DNA of 32,674 nucleotides from Nonomuraea zeae (lineage in GTDB: Bacteria > Actinomycetota > Actinomycetes > Streptosporangiales > Streptosporangiaceae): NCBI RefSeq assembly GCF_005889725.1, contig NZ_VCKX01000129.1, positions 1-32,674 on the forward strand. Reading direction: 5' to 3'. Shown piece by piece: positions 8,337 to 17,078 of the stretch. Every line of letters begins with the position of its first letter. Position 1 is the stretch's first letter. A program made the translations under genes and the position numbers. The notes under the pieces are model-generated. The model saw nothing but the letters and a program-made list of their open reading frames with translations, was not told where the DNA came from and made no database searches.

Positions 8337-8681
8337 GTGATCGTATGGCTCAACGGCACCCACGGGGCAGGCAAGACGACGACCAGCCCGCTCGTGCAGC
8401 AGCTGATCCCGGACTCACGGGTGTTGGACGCCTAGAAGGTCGGCCTGGCCCGGCATAACATCCCGGTCAGGCACTTCGTCCTCCACGCTGACCAGGACAC
8501 CCTGCGCGGGCGCATCGAGGGGGACACCGTTCTCGGCCCGTCCTCGTTCCGCCTCAAATATCTCGAGCCCTACGCCGAGGCGGCCCGCACGTGGCTGCAC
8601 GGCGAGGCCGAGGTCATCGACACCACGCACCTCACGCCCGCCCAGGCCGCCCGGCAGATCGCGGAGGCCGTCAAGAGCTGA
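8337..8681 (+). pseudogene. Decayed P-loop kinase/ATPase gene (AAA family nucleoside-kinase-like)
   Basis: From the GTG at 8337 the frame reads VIVWLNGTHGAGKTTTS, a clear Walker A (GTHGAGKTT), up to VLDA. It then meets TAG at 8433-8435 where related proteins have Glu (DAEKVG). The same frame goes on as KVGLARHNIPVRHFVLHADQ and ends with HLTPAQAARQIAEAVKS and TGA at 8679-8681. Family members as I recall them are about 170-180 residues; here only 115 codons remain, so roughly 55-60 codons between KVG and LARH are missing. The gene has therefore both a nonsense codon and an in-frame internal deletion. The rest is well conserved, which suggests recent loss. Its 3' end overlaps the convergent TetR gene by 11 bp. 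Confidence 0.82.
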
Positions 8682-9315
8682 GGCCCGCCGGCTGCGTGCC
8701 TGATGCTCCGGCGCGCAACAGCGCGAGCGCCTGGCGGAAGATGATGGCCACGATCTCGTCCAGCGACAGCCGCCCGTCCGGGCGGTACCACAGCGACACG
8801 CCGTTGCAGATCTGGATGATGGAGAATCGGGCGATGGCCGGGTCGTCGGGGGCGAAGCTGCCGGCGGCGATGCCGTCCTCGATGAGCTGCCGCCACGTCT
8901 GCTCGAACTCGTCGCGCAGCACCACCAGCTCCGCGCGCGCCTCGGCACTGATGACCTCCAGCTCCGAGCGGTTCAGCCGCCACACGCTGGGTTCGCTCAC
9001 CTCGCTCAGGACATGCATCCGGACGAGGCTCGCCAGGCGCTCCACCGGGGTCGAACCGCTCGCGGCCGCTTCCCTGGCGCGTGCGTTGGCCCGGGCGTAG
9101 CTGCGCCGCATCAGCTGGAGGAACAGGTCCTCCTTGCTGGCGGCGTAGTGGTAGAGGGAGCCGATCGTCAGACCGGCCTCGCGGGCGATCTCCCGGATGC
9201 CCACCGCGGAGTAGCCCTTGGTCGCGAACAGGGCCTGGGCCGCCTCCATGAGCCGCCGTTCGGTCGGCGCCAGCTCGACATCGGGGCTCTTCGCGGCTCT
9301 TTCGCTGCTGTTCAT
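8671..9315 (-). CDS. TetR/AcrR family transcriptional repressor
   Basis: The 214-residue protein starts at the ATG at 9315 with GGAGAG upstream. The N-terminal TetR helix-turn-helix is clear (ERRLMEAAQALFATKGYSAV, then IREIAREAGLTIGSLYHYAASKEDL, about residues 18-65). The C-terminal ligand-binding part is all helical. A perfect 18-bp palindrome lies 42 bp before the start, so it probably represses itself. A near copy of that palindrome lies before the upstream ATP-binding protein gene, making that gene a likely second target. The ligand is not predictable from the sequence. Confidence 0.92.
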   Translation of the reverse strand: MNSSERAAKSPDVELAPTERRLMEAAQALFATKGYSAVGIREIAREAGLTIGSLYHYAASKEDLFLQLMRRSYARANARAREAAASGSTPVERLASLVRMHVLSEVSEPSVWRLNRSELEVISAEARAELVVLRDEFEQTWRQLIEDGIAAGSFAPDDPAIARFSIIQICNGVSLWYRPDGRLSLDEIVAIIFRQALALLRAGASGTQPAGLSS

Positions 9316-9356
9316 CGTCGCTCTCCGGGATCGCAGAGTGAGCAGGCGTCTATCGT

Positions 9357-9374
9357 ATATCGATCGATCGATAT
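9357..9374. promoter_or_regulatory. TetR operator, copy 1 (perfect palindrome)
   Basis: ATATCGATCGATCGATAT is a perfect 18-bp palindrome located between the stop of the ATP-binding protein gene and the TetR start. It overlaps a plausible promoter on the minus strand (-10 TACGAT directly after it). Palindromes of this size next to a TetR gene are normally its autoregulatory operator. Confidence 0.75.
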
Positions 9375-9377
9375 GCA

Positions 9378-9824
9378 TCAGGCGCAACAATGGGCGATTC
9401 TGTGGTCGTGGGTGGCGGTGGCCGGGAGTTCGAACCATACGGCCTTGCCGGCCGGGGTGACGTCGCTGCCCCAGCAGCAGGCGAGCGCATCGAGCAGGCG
9501 CAGCCCGTAGCCGCCTTCGTCGCGTTCGGGGGCGTCCGGCAGCAGCGGGACGGCGGGATGCCGATCCTCGACCTCGCAGCGCAGGAACCCGTCGACCAGC
9601 CACACGGTGAGCCGCACCGGGCCGGGCGCGTGGCGCACGGCGTTGGTGATCAGCTCGCTGACCAGGAGCTCGGCATCGTCGGTGGCGTCGTCCATGCTCC
9701 AGCCGGCCAGGTGCGACCGCAGGAGCGCGCGGGCCACGGGCACGGAGCCGAAGTCGTGGGCCAGCGTCCAGGACGCCGCCCCCAGGGGGCGAGCTGGCGG
9801 GTCTCGATGGGAGCGTATGCACAT
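9378..9824 (-). CDS. ATP-binding protein, RsbW-like anti-sigma/HATPase_c family
   Basis: The ATG at 9824 (MCIRSHRD) is chosen because AAGGA lies 9 bases upstream and because the candidate promoter and operator at 9866-9894 must precede it; longer versions from 9890 or 9869 would run through the operator. The 148-residue product is a stand-alone GHKL ATPase fold: N-box ELITNAVRH (E58, N61), G1-like region EVEDRHP (D87) and G2 region GGYGL (104-108). Streptomycete-type genomes hold dozens of these; some are anti-sigma factor kinases that bind STAS antagonists, most are of unknown role. No partner sigma factor or STAS protein is adjacent. The gene precedes tetR in the same direction and shares its operator type. 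Confidence 0.85.
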   Translation of the reverse strand: MCIRSHRDPPARPLGAASWTLAHDFGSVPVARALLRSHLAGWSMDDATDDAELLVSELITNAVRHAPGPVRLTVWLVDGFLRCEVEDRHPAVPLLPDAPERDEGGYGLRLLDALACCWGSDVTPAGKAVWFELPATATHDHRIAHCCA

Positions 9825-9865
9825 GATCGCGTCCTTTCTTGGCCGGATTCCTGAATACCCCATCA

Positions 9866-9894
9866 ACATAGCGATCGTTCGATATGTCATCCAA
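9866..9894 (-). promoter_or_regulatory. Promoter with TetR operator, copy 2
   Basis: The minus strand has TTGGAT (9894-9889), a 17-bp spacer and CTATGT (9871-9866), about 42 bp before the ATP-binding protein start. Within the spacer, plus-strand ATAGCGATCGTTCGATAT (9868-9885) matches the tetR palindrome at 16 of 18 positions. A bound repressor would block this promoter. Confidence 0.6.
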
Positions 9895-9938
9895 CAAAGG
9901 GAATTAAGATCTTTTTTGGGCGCGAACCCCGACGGGAC

Positions 9939-12704
9939 TTAGGCGGCCGCCGCGTAGATGAACGCGCCCGCGCGTTCGAAGGGAACGGGCCGGCCGTTGA
10001 GCAACACTCCGGCGGTGTCCGGCGCCGCGATCATGATGGCCGTGGCCGGATCGGTGCTCGCGGTCAGCCCGCTGCCGTCGATACGGACGACGCCTTCCCC
10101 GCCGAAGGTCACGGCGAGGTCCTTGACCGCGGCCGGCGCCTTGACCAGGGTCGTGCCGGCACGTACGACCGACGAGCCGTCGACCAGCACGATCGATCCG
10201 GCGTCGGCGTAGAGCAGCTTGCCGTCGAAGGTGTAGGACCCGAACGCGCGCGGCGCCTTGGCGGTCCAGGACTTGTAGTAGACCCCCGCGCCGCCGTTCA
10301 GGCTCAGGGCGGTCGCCTCGTGGGACGGGGTGGTGCCGACGGGAAGCCGTTCCACCGTCACCGACGTGTCGGCCGCGCCCTCGGACGGCAGCAGGAGGGT
10401 GTCGAAGGTCGTCTTGCCGCCGTCGGTCTCGCCGTCGTTCGTCTTGACGTAGGAGGCGTACTTCGCGTTCTCCACCGAGTAGAAGCGCGGCGCGTAGTAG
10501 CCGTCGCGCAGGCCGGAGCCGACCTGGGCCGGGTCGGCGGGGACGATCGTGAGGTTCGCGCCCGTCGCGAAGGCGGTGGTCGTGGCCTCGGTCCCGGAGC
10601 GGATCGAGGGATTGGCGTCCGGCGCGAGGTGCCAGTTCTGCTCGTAGCGGTGCTCGGCGGTGTCCGCCGGCTTGAGCCGGTCGGAGACCACCCACAGGCC
10701 CGAGTGCAGCGACAGGACGGACCGCTCGTGGCGGACGCCGGTGGAGCTCTCGGTGTTCGCGCCGATCAGGTCGAAGGCGGGGTTGCTGATCAGGTGCGAG
10801 ATCCCGCCGGCCGCGGTCGAGGTCTGCGCCGTGTCGTCGATCTCGATCGTGTTGTGCGCCTCCGTGGTGCGCCGCAGCCACTCCGCGCGGCTGTCCGTGC
10901 TGTAGGTGAAGGTGCCCATGTCGGGCAGGAGCGGCCGGCCGTGCGCGTAGGCGGTGATCGCCAGCTCGTCCGGGTGGCTGTGGTTGCCGCGGTCGGCGTT
11001 GATCCGCAGGTAGAAGTCACTGGCGCTCCAGCCGGACCGGGAGATCGCGACCCGGGTGTCCGGGTAGAGAGCGGAGGTGTGCGCCGGCTTCTCACCCGAC
11101 TTGCCGGACGTGCCGACGTAGCTGAGCTCGGGATCCTTGAGCAGCTCGCCCAGCCTGGCGAGGGTGCTGCGCAGGTCCTGGGAGTCGCTGTCGCCGTAGG
11201 CCGGGCCGTACCCGCTGGGGTAGCTCTGGTCCATGAGGAAGCGGCCCAGCCGCCGCAGCTCGGCGGTGGCGGTGAACGCGATGCCGTTGCGCTGCATGTA
11301 GCCGACGACGTCCACGTACTGGGCGAGGTAGCCCCGCAGGTAGGCGTCCGTGGACTCCTTGTAGCCGCCGTCGGCGTAGGTCGAGTCGCTGAGCTGGGCC
11401 GAGAGGAAACCGGCGGCGTCGGTCCGCCACGCGGGCGCGACGCGGAACTCCGGGAAGTAGACGGAGGCGTGCAGCAACGTGATCTTCTGTGACTGCATCT
11501 TGTTCGGCGTGCCGTTGACGTTCACCTGGAGGTACAGGCCGGCCCGGTTCATCGTCTTGAGAATCGCGGTGTTGGCCTCGGCGGTCAGCGACGGGCTCTT
11601 GCGCAGGATCTCGTAGGCCGCGATCCAGTTGTGCAGGCGGCGCGCGGCGTGCAGGTTGCCCGGGTATGAACCGGCGCCCTGGTCGGCGTCGTAGACGTCG
11701 GCGTCCTTGATGAAGTCGGTCATCAGGCCGATGAGCGTGCGGGCGTACTCCTCGTTGCCGGTCTTCTGGTACTCCAGGGCCAGCGGGCCGGCGAAATAGA
11801 AGCGCGGAAGCTGGTAGAGATACTCGTTGTCGGCGCCGGCGGGCAGCTTCCAGTCGAAGCCGCCGGGGTCACCCTCCCAGGAGAACGTGTTCTGTACGGT
11901 GTTGGACCAGGTTCGGGTGGCCTCGTCGAAGGTCTCGGCGTTGCCGTACAGCATGAGGTCCTTGGCGGTGTCGGCCGTGCCGGTCAGCGTCAGCTCCGCC
12001 TTCTTCACGCCCGCGACGCCGCCGAGGTCGAAGCGCAGGTACGCCTTGCGCGTCTCGCCGGTGAACGGCCCCGCGCCCTGGTCGCTGACCTGCATGTAGT
12101 ACTTGGCGCCGTACACGTTGTTCGGCTTGTCCGCCCAGATGTAGGTGTCGTGCACAGGGGTGAGGGTCTTCACCGAGCCGTCGGCCAGGGTCAGGCGGAG
12201 GGCAGGCTTGCCCGACCCCTTGCTCCTGCTGTTGACGAGCGCGATGACCGCGTCCTTGCGGCGGCTCATCAGGAAGAATCCGTGCTTGCCGCTGTTGATG
12301 CTGCTGGTGACGTCGGCCGTGACGGTCTTCTCCCCGGGGCCGAAGGTCAGCGTCTTGACGTAGACCTCGCCCGACCCCAGCGTCCAGATGTGGCTGGGGG
12401 TCAGCTCGAGCGCGCCCGGCCAGGCCGTGTGCGAGAAGCCGCCGGCCTCGATGGCCGGGCGGGCGCGGTAGTAGTCCAGCAGCCGCTGCTTGGCCAGAGC
12501 GTAGCTGCCCGCCTTCACCGCGGTCTCCACGGGTTTCAGGCCCGCGTGCGCGTAGTTCAGCCGCGGTCCCACCGTCCAGGCGCCGGCGCTCCACCTGCCG
12601 AAGAAGCCCGCGTCGGACAACGCGGCCGCGGCGGCCGGCGGGCCCGGCACGAGGAACGGGGCGATCAGGAGCAGGACGGCGAGCCGCCGCCACGAGGGAG
12701 ACAT
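9939..12704 (-). CDS. Secreted heparinase II/III-family polysaccharide lyase with carbohydrate-binding-like insert
   Basis: From the ATG at 12704 the product has 921 residues: a signal peptide (hydrophobic LAVLLLIAPFLV, then PPAAAAA), an N-terminal helical segment (about 30-75), a region at about 180-275 resembling DNRLRE/CBM96 modules (DTYIW, NVYGA, RKAYLRFDL), a helical toroid, and a beta-sheet heparinase II/III domain. The NHSHPDE block near 573-580 and HNTIEIDD after it are hallmark sites. Enzymes of this kind cleave uronic-acid polysaccharides by beta-elimination outside the cell; alginate, heparin-like glycans or other polyuronides are all possible. No strong Shine-Dalgarno precedes the chosen start, and the frame is open upstream, so the start is less certain than the function. 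It is divergent to a membrane kinase gene. Confidence 0.85.
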   Translation of the reverse strand: MSPSWRRLAVLLLIAPFLVPGPPAAAAALSDAGFFGRWSAGAWTVGPRLNYAHAGLKPVETAVKAGSYALAKQRLLDYYRARPAIEAGGFSHTAWPGALELTPSHIWTLGSGEVYVKTLTFGPGEKTVTADVTSSINSGKHGFFLMSRRKDAVIALVNSRSKGSGKPALRLTLADGSVKTLTPVHDTYIWADKPNNVYGAKYYMQVSDQGAGPFTGETRKAYLRFDLGGVAGVKKAELTLTGTADTAKDLMLYGNAETFDEATRTWSNTVQNTFSWEGDPGGFDWKLPAGADNEYLYQLPRFYFAGPLALEYQKTGNEEYARTLIGLMTDFIKDADVYDADQGAGSYPGNLHAARRLHNWIAAYEILRKSPSLTAEANTAILKTMNRAGLYLQVNVNGTPNKMQSQKITLLHASVYFPEFRVAPAWRTDAAGFLSAQLSDSTYADGGYKESTDAYLRGYLAQYVDVVGYMQRNGIAFTATAELRRLGRFLMDQSYPSGYGPAYGDSDSQDLRSTLARLGELLKDPELSYVGTSGKSGEKPAHTSALYPDTRVAISRSGWSASDFYLRINADRGNHSHPDELAITAYAHGRPLLPDMGTFTYSTDSRAEWLRRTTEAHNTIEIDDTAQTSTAAGGISHLISNPAFDLIGANTESSTGVRHERSVLSLHSGLWVVSDRLKPADTAEHRYEQNWHLAPDANPSIRSGTEATTTAFATGANLTIVPADPAQVGSGLRDGYYAPRFYSVENAKYASYVKTNDGETDGGKTTFDTLLLPSEGAADTSVTVERLPVGTTPSHEATALSLNGGAGVYYKSWTAKAPRAFGSYTFDGKLLYADAGSIVLVDGSSVVRAGTTLVKAPAAVKDLAVTFGGEGVVRIDGSGLTASTDPATAIMIAAPDTAGVLLNGRPVPFERAGAFIYAAAA

Positions 12705-12879
12705 GCTCGCGAAGGTAGAGGCACGCGGTATGCCGGCGGTATGCCGGGCACGGGAACGCCCCCGCCGGTCCGCAGAGTGATTACGTGGTCTTGGGCCGGT
12801 TTGCCACAAGATGGCGGGGCCTGCGGAATGATGGCAGGAAGCCGGAGTCTTGTGCGGGAACAACCGGGAGGGAACGCCT

Positions 12880-15800
12880 GTGTCCGAGCTCCGCCCGTTA
12901 CGACCGGGCGAGCCCGTGCGGCTGGGCGACTACCAGCTGCTCGGCTGCATCGGTGAAGGCGGGCAGGGCCTCGTCTACCTGGCTCGATCTCCCGCGGGCG
13001 TACGCGTCGCCATCAAGGTCCTGCAGGGGCGGCATGCGGAGGACGCCGAAGCGCGGCGGCGCTTCCTGAGGGAGATCGAGGCGGCGAGCAAGGTCGCCCC
13101 CTTCTGCACCGCCCGCGTGCTGGACTACGCCATGGCAGACGGCCATCCCTACGTGGTCAGCGAGTTCATCGAGGGGCAGTCGCTCCAGCAAAGGGTGGCG
13201 TCCGCGGGCCCGCTCGTCCCCGGTGAATGGGAGAGGCTGGCGATCGGCACGGCGGCGGCGCTGGTGGCGATTCACCGCGCCGGGATCATCCATCGCGACT
13301 TCAAGCCCGCCAACGTCCTTCTGGGGCCGGGCGGTCCGCGTGTCGTCGACTTCGGCATCGCGCGGATACTCGATGCGACCACCACGTCCTCGGCGGGCAT
13401 CATCGGCACGCCGTCCTACATGTCGCCGGAGCAGGCGTCCGACGGGCGCGTCGGGACGGCGTCGGACCTCTTCTCCTGGGCGGGCACGATGGTCTTCGCG
13501 GCGACGGGAAACCCGCCGTTCGGGCGGTCCAATCTCGCCGCGACGGTCCACCGGATCGTGAACCATCCGTGTGACGTCTCCGGCCTGCCGAAGCACGTGC
13601 GGGCACTGGTCGAACGCTGCCTCGAAAAGACGCCCGAGCGACGGCCGAGCGCCCGAGAGGTGCTGCTCGCGTTGGTGGGGGAGCCCAGTGGCCCACCCGA
13701 TGCGTCTGTGCATCTCCACAGGGGAGACCACGAAGGGCTCGTGGCCGCGGCCGCGCGCAAGCTCGCCGCGGCGACCTCGCCACCCGCCGTCCCTGAGCGG
13801 CACCGGGGTCCGGACTCCGCCCCGTCGGAGCCGCCCCCCGGCGCTCCGGAGCGCGACCCGCCGGGGCCGCCGAGAGGACGGCTCGACGTACCTGGCGATC
13901 AGCCTGATTTCCGGCCTCGACCGGCCGGTTCTCTTCCGGCAGGCTCTCTTCCGGCAGGTTCCCGCACGGCCGGTTCCCCTCCGGTGCGGCGGGCGGGAGT
14001 CGTCCGGCGGGTCGTCTCGGTCGCGATGTCACTCGTCGTCGTGGGCGCGATCCTGGCCGGGCTGCGGCTCTACCTCTCCGACACGGATCCGCCCTGGCCG
14101 CCGGGCACGGCCATGGTGGCGGACCGGATGTTCGCCGGCCCGCCGGGCAGGAGCGGCACGCAGGTGCTGAACGCCGTCGCCGCGTCGGGAGACGTGATCG
14201 TCGCGGCCGGCGGCGACACGACCGGCGCGCTACCGCGGCCGCTGTTCCTGACGTCTCGCGACCGCGGGCGTACGTGGCGGTTGGGAGACGTCACCGGGCA
14301 GGGAGGACCGGAACCGGGGCCTGCTGAAGTGCAGAGAGTGGCCGGGGGAGACGGCCACTGGCTCGCCATGGGCGACGCCGGCGTGTGGACCAGTACCGAC
14401 GGTCACGCGTGGAAGGCTCTGGCAGCCGGCGAGCTGACCACGTTCCGCAGCGAGGACCGGATCGCGGACATTGCCAGGACGAGTTCCGGCTTCGTGGTCG
14501 TCGGCGCCGCCTTCCAGGACGGTATGGAGCGACCGGCAGTCTGGACGTTCGCCGACGGCGACGGCTGGGTCAGGGTGGACAGCGCGAGCGTCGGCAGGGC
14601 GGGCACCGTACGCGGGCTCACCGCCGTGGTCGCCAAGGGCGACACGGTCGTGGCCCTGGGGGCACGGGCCGGGGATGAGTCCGGGATCGCCGTGCTGCGC
14701 TCGCTCGACGCCGGTCGTACGTGGCTTCCCGCGGCGTCCTGGCCCGACGTCTCCCACTCCGCCCTGCTGGCCGTGGCTTCCGGCACCTTCGTCCTGGTCC
14801 CGGCCCGCACGCGATCGGCGAGCGGGGAGACAGCCGTCCACTGCTCGCCGGACGGGGCCGAATGGTCCCGATGCGGCTCGATCGCGATGCCTCGCGACGG
14901 CGTCGGCGTGACACAGCTGTCGTCCTCGCCGAAGCGCGCCGTGGCCCTGGCGGCGTCCGGCTTGGAGCGGTATGCCGTCTACACCAGCGAGAATGGGCGC
15001 GAATGGCACAAGAGCACCGAAGCGGTTGCCGGCCCAGGAGCCACCCTCCGCGGATTGGCGGTCTCGGACTCCGGGACGTTCGTGATGGGCGGCGACAAGG
15101 CGTCCTCCGAGACGGGCAGCGAGCTCGTACTGATGACGGCTTCGCCGGGCAAGGCCGCCGAGGCGGTGGCGCTGAAGAAGATCGAGGGGCTGGACCGGAT
15201 CCAGTCCCAGGTCGCCCGGCTGGCCGCCGCCGACGGCCGGTACGTGGTGGTGGGCGCCGCCGCGGAGGATGCCGCGATCTGGACCGGCACCGACGGCCGA
15301 ACCTGGTCGAGGATCAGGGACCGGAAGCTCGAAGGGCCGTACCGGCAGGAGCTGAGCGACGTGACGCACGGCCGCGCGGGCTGGCTGGCCGCGGGCAGCA
15401 CCGGGAACAGCCCCTCCTCCACCCGGCCGCTGCTGCTCGCCTCGGCCGACGGCCGGACCTGGCGTCGCATCCAGGCCCCCGGCCCGCCTCCCGACGGCGA
15501 CTCGCAGCCCGTCCAGGTCGCGTACTCGGTCGCCGCGGGCAGCTCGGGATATGTGATCGCGGGCAGCGAGGCTGGGATCGACGGAGCCGAACCGGTGGTG
15601 TGGGTCACCGCAGACCTGCGCACGCTCACCCGCTCGGAGGACCTTCCCGCGAGCGGTTCCGGCGTGCGGATCGGGGACGTGGCGGCGACCGCGAGCGGCT
15701 ACGTGGCGGTCGGCGGGTCAGGGAGCCCGGCTCGCAGGGACGCGGTGCTGTGGGTGTCGTCCGACGGCGCTCGGTGGACGGCACGTCCCTGGCCGAGACC

Positions 15801-16242
15801 GTCGGGCGTCGAATCGGCGGAGCTGACTCAGGTCGTCGCCACCGGTGACCGGATCACGGCCGCCGGGGCCGCACTGGTGAGCTCGGGCGAGCAGCGGCCC
15901 TTCGCGATCGGGTCCGCCGACAACGGGAGCACCTGGACATTCGCCTGGCTTCCCGCGGAGCGGAAGGCGGCCGTGCGGGATCTCGCGACGACGGCGGACG
16001 GCCTGGTCGCGGTCGGCTGGCATGGGGAGAGCCAGGAGAGCGACAGCGCCGTCTGGACGTCCGCGGACGGCCGTTCCTGGCGGCGGCAGGCCCTCGGCCA
16101 GGCCGGGCTGGCCGGAGCGGGAGCACAGTGGCTGAACGCGATCACGATCTCCGGTCCTGATGTCGTCGCCGTGGGCCGGTCCACCAGCTACCGCACCGAT
16201 CACCTGACGCTCTGGCACACGGTGCTCGACCAGAACCGGTGA
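12880..16242 (+). CDS. Membrane Ser/Thr protein kinase with extracellular Asp-box beta-propeller
   Basis: The GTG at 12880 follows GGGAGG; the frame is open to a TTG at 12850. The 1120-residue protein has a PknB-type kinase domain (about 17-270): glycine loop GEGGQG, K46, HRDFKPAN with D140, DFG at 157-159 and SPEQ. A Pro/Ala-rich linker with PAGSL repeats follows, then one TM helix (about 380-400). The outer part (about 459-1065) carries eleven Asp-box-like motifs of form SxDGxxW (SRDRGRTW, STDGHAW, SLDAGRTW, SPDGAEW, SADGRTW, SADGRSW and others), as in sialidase-type propellers. This is a sensor kinase whose outer domain likely binds a glycan or protein. Divergence from the polysaccharide lyase hints at a carbohydrate signal, by inference. 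Confidence 0.92.
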   Translation: MSELRPLRPGEPVRLGDYQLLGCIGEGGQGLVYLARSPAGVRVAIKVLQGRHAEDAEARRRFLREIEAASKVAPFCTARVLDYAMADGHPYVVSEFIEGQSLQQRVASAGPLVPGEWERLAIGTAAALVAIHRAGIIHRDFKPANVLLGPGGPRVVDFGIARILDATTTSSAGIIGTPSYMSPEQASDGRVGTASDLFSWAGTMVFAATGNPPFGRSNLAATVHRIVNHPCDVSGLPKHVRALVERCLEKTPERRPSAREVLLALVGEPSGPPDASVHLHRGDHEGLVAAAARKLAAATSPPAVPERHRGPDSAPSEPPPGAPERDPPGPPRGRLDVPGDQPDFRPRPAGSLPAGSLPAGSRTAGSPPVRRAGVVRRVVSVAMSLVVVGAILAGLRLYLSDTDPPWPPGTAMVADRMFAGPPGRSGTQVLNAVAASGDVIVAAGGDTTGALPRPLFLTSRDRGRTWRLGDVTGQGGPEPGPAEVQRVAGGDGHWLAMGDAGVWTSTDGHAWKALAAGELTTFRSEDRIADIARTSSGFVVVGAAFQDGMERPAVWTFADGDGWVRVDSASVGRAGTVRGLTAVVAKGDTVVALGARAGDESGIAVLRSLDAGRTWLPAASWPDVSHSALLAVASGTFVLVPARTRSASGETAVHCSPDGAEWSRCGSIAMPRDGVGVTQLSSSPKRAVALAASGLERYAVYTSENGREWHKSTEAVAGPGATLRGLAVSDSGTFVMGGDKASSETGSELVLMTASPGKAAEAVALKKIEGLDRIQSQVARLAAADGRYVVVGAAAEDAAIWTGTDGRTWSRIRDRKLEGPYRQELSDVTHGRAGWLAAGSTGNSPSSTRPLLLASADGRTWRRIQAPGPPPDGDSQPVQVAYSVAAGSSGYVIAGSEAGIDGAEPVVWVTADLRTLTRSEDLPASGSGVRIGDVAATASGYVAVGGSGSPARRDAVLWVSSDGARWTARPWPRPSGVESAELTQVVATGDRITAAGAALVSSGEQRPFAIGSADNGSTWTFAWLPAERKAAVRDLATTADGLVAVGWHGESQESDSAVWTSADGRSWRRQALGQAGLAGAGAQWLNAITISGPDVVAVGRSTSYRTDHLTLWHTVLDQNR
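13921..13980 (+). repeat. 15-bp tandem repeat in the kinase linker
   Basis: Four in-frame 15-bp units encode PAGSL, PAGSL, PAGSR and TAGSP just before the transmembrane helix. The first two units are nearly identical in DNA (TCTCTTCCGGCAGGC type), which indicates recent slippage in a flexible linker. Confidence 0.75.
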
Positions 16243-16259
16243 TCAAGATGCGGTACGGC

Positions 16260-17078
16260 TCACCCCTTGAGGCCGCTGAAGGTCATGGTCGCCACGAACT
16301 GCCGCTGCGCCGCGATGAAGGCGATGATGAGCGGCATCGTCGCCACCACGTTGCCCGCCATCAGCAGCGACCACTGCGTGTGCCGGGTGCCCTGGAAGTT
16401 GGCCAGGCCGAGCTGGATCGTGTAGCTGTTCTCGTCGCTGATCGCGACCAGCGGCCAGATCAGGTCGTTCCACGAGCCCAGCAGGGTGAACACGGTCAGC
16501 GTGGCCAGCGCCGGGCGGGCCAGCGGCAGCACGACGCGCCAGAACACCCCGAAGGTGTTGCAGCCGTCGATGCGGGCCGCGTCCTCCAGCTCGGCGGGCA
16601 GCGACAGGAAGAACTGCCGCATGAGGAAGATCCCGAACGCCGAGGCCAGCCAGGGCACGAACGCCGCCGCCAGCGTGTCGATCAGGCCGAGCCGGCTGAA
16701 CATGATGTACGTCGGGATCATCAGCAGCTGGGTCGGGATCATGATGGTCGCGAGGATCACCATGAACCCGGCGCTCTTGCCGAAGAACTTCAGCCGCGCG
16801 AAGCCGTACCCGGCCATGGAGCACAGGACGAGGTGCGAGACGACCGCGACCGCCGCCACGATCACCGTGTTGAGCAGCCAGTGCAGCGCCGGGGACTCGT
16901 TGAACAGGCCGGCGAAGCCGTCGAGCTGCAGCCGGCTCGGGATGAAGCGGGGCGGGAAGCGGTTGATGTCGCTGTCCGGCATGAAGGCGGTCAGCACCAT
17001 CTGCACGAGAGGCAGCGCGAACAGCAGGGCCACCGGCATCAGCAGCAGGTGCCACGGGCTGAAGGGCGGGCGTCGCAT
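16260..17078 (-). CDS. Carbohydrate ABC transporter permease, MalG/CUT1 type
   Basis: The 272-residue membrane protein has six predicted transmembrane segments, beginning with HLLLMPVALLFALPLVQMVL. The EAA loop that contacts the ATPase is visible as EDAARIDGCNTFGVFWRVVLP near residues 180-200. The C-terminus with VATMTFSGLKG is typical of MalG-like subunits. Its ATG at 17078 overlaps the stop of the partner permease as ATGA. No ATP-binding subunit is encoded nearby; in actinomycetes such systems commonly borrow a shared MsiK-type ATPase encoded elsewhere. The gene ends 17 bp from the convergent kinase gene. Confidence 0.93.
   Translation of the reverse strand: MRRPPFSPWHLLLMPVALLFALPLVQMVLTAFMPDSDINRFPPRFIPSRLQLDGFAGLFNESPALHWLLNTVIVAAVAVVSHLVLCSMAGYGFARLKFFGKSAGFMVILATIMIPTQLLMIPTYIMFSRLGLIDTLAAAFVPWLASAFGIFLMRQFFLSLPAELEDAARIDGCNTFGVFWRVVLPLARPALATLTVFTLLGSWNDLIWPLVAISDENSYTIQLGLANFQGTRHTQWSLLMAGNVVATMPLIIAFIAAQRQFVATMTFSGLKG

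Noticed and set aside
9901..9938. T-rich stretch after the lyase gene as a terminator
   Set aside because: In the direction of the lyase gene the run is A, not T, and the preceding stem is only three base pairs.
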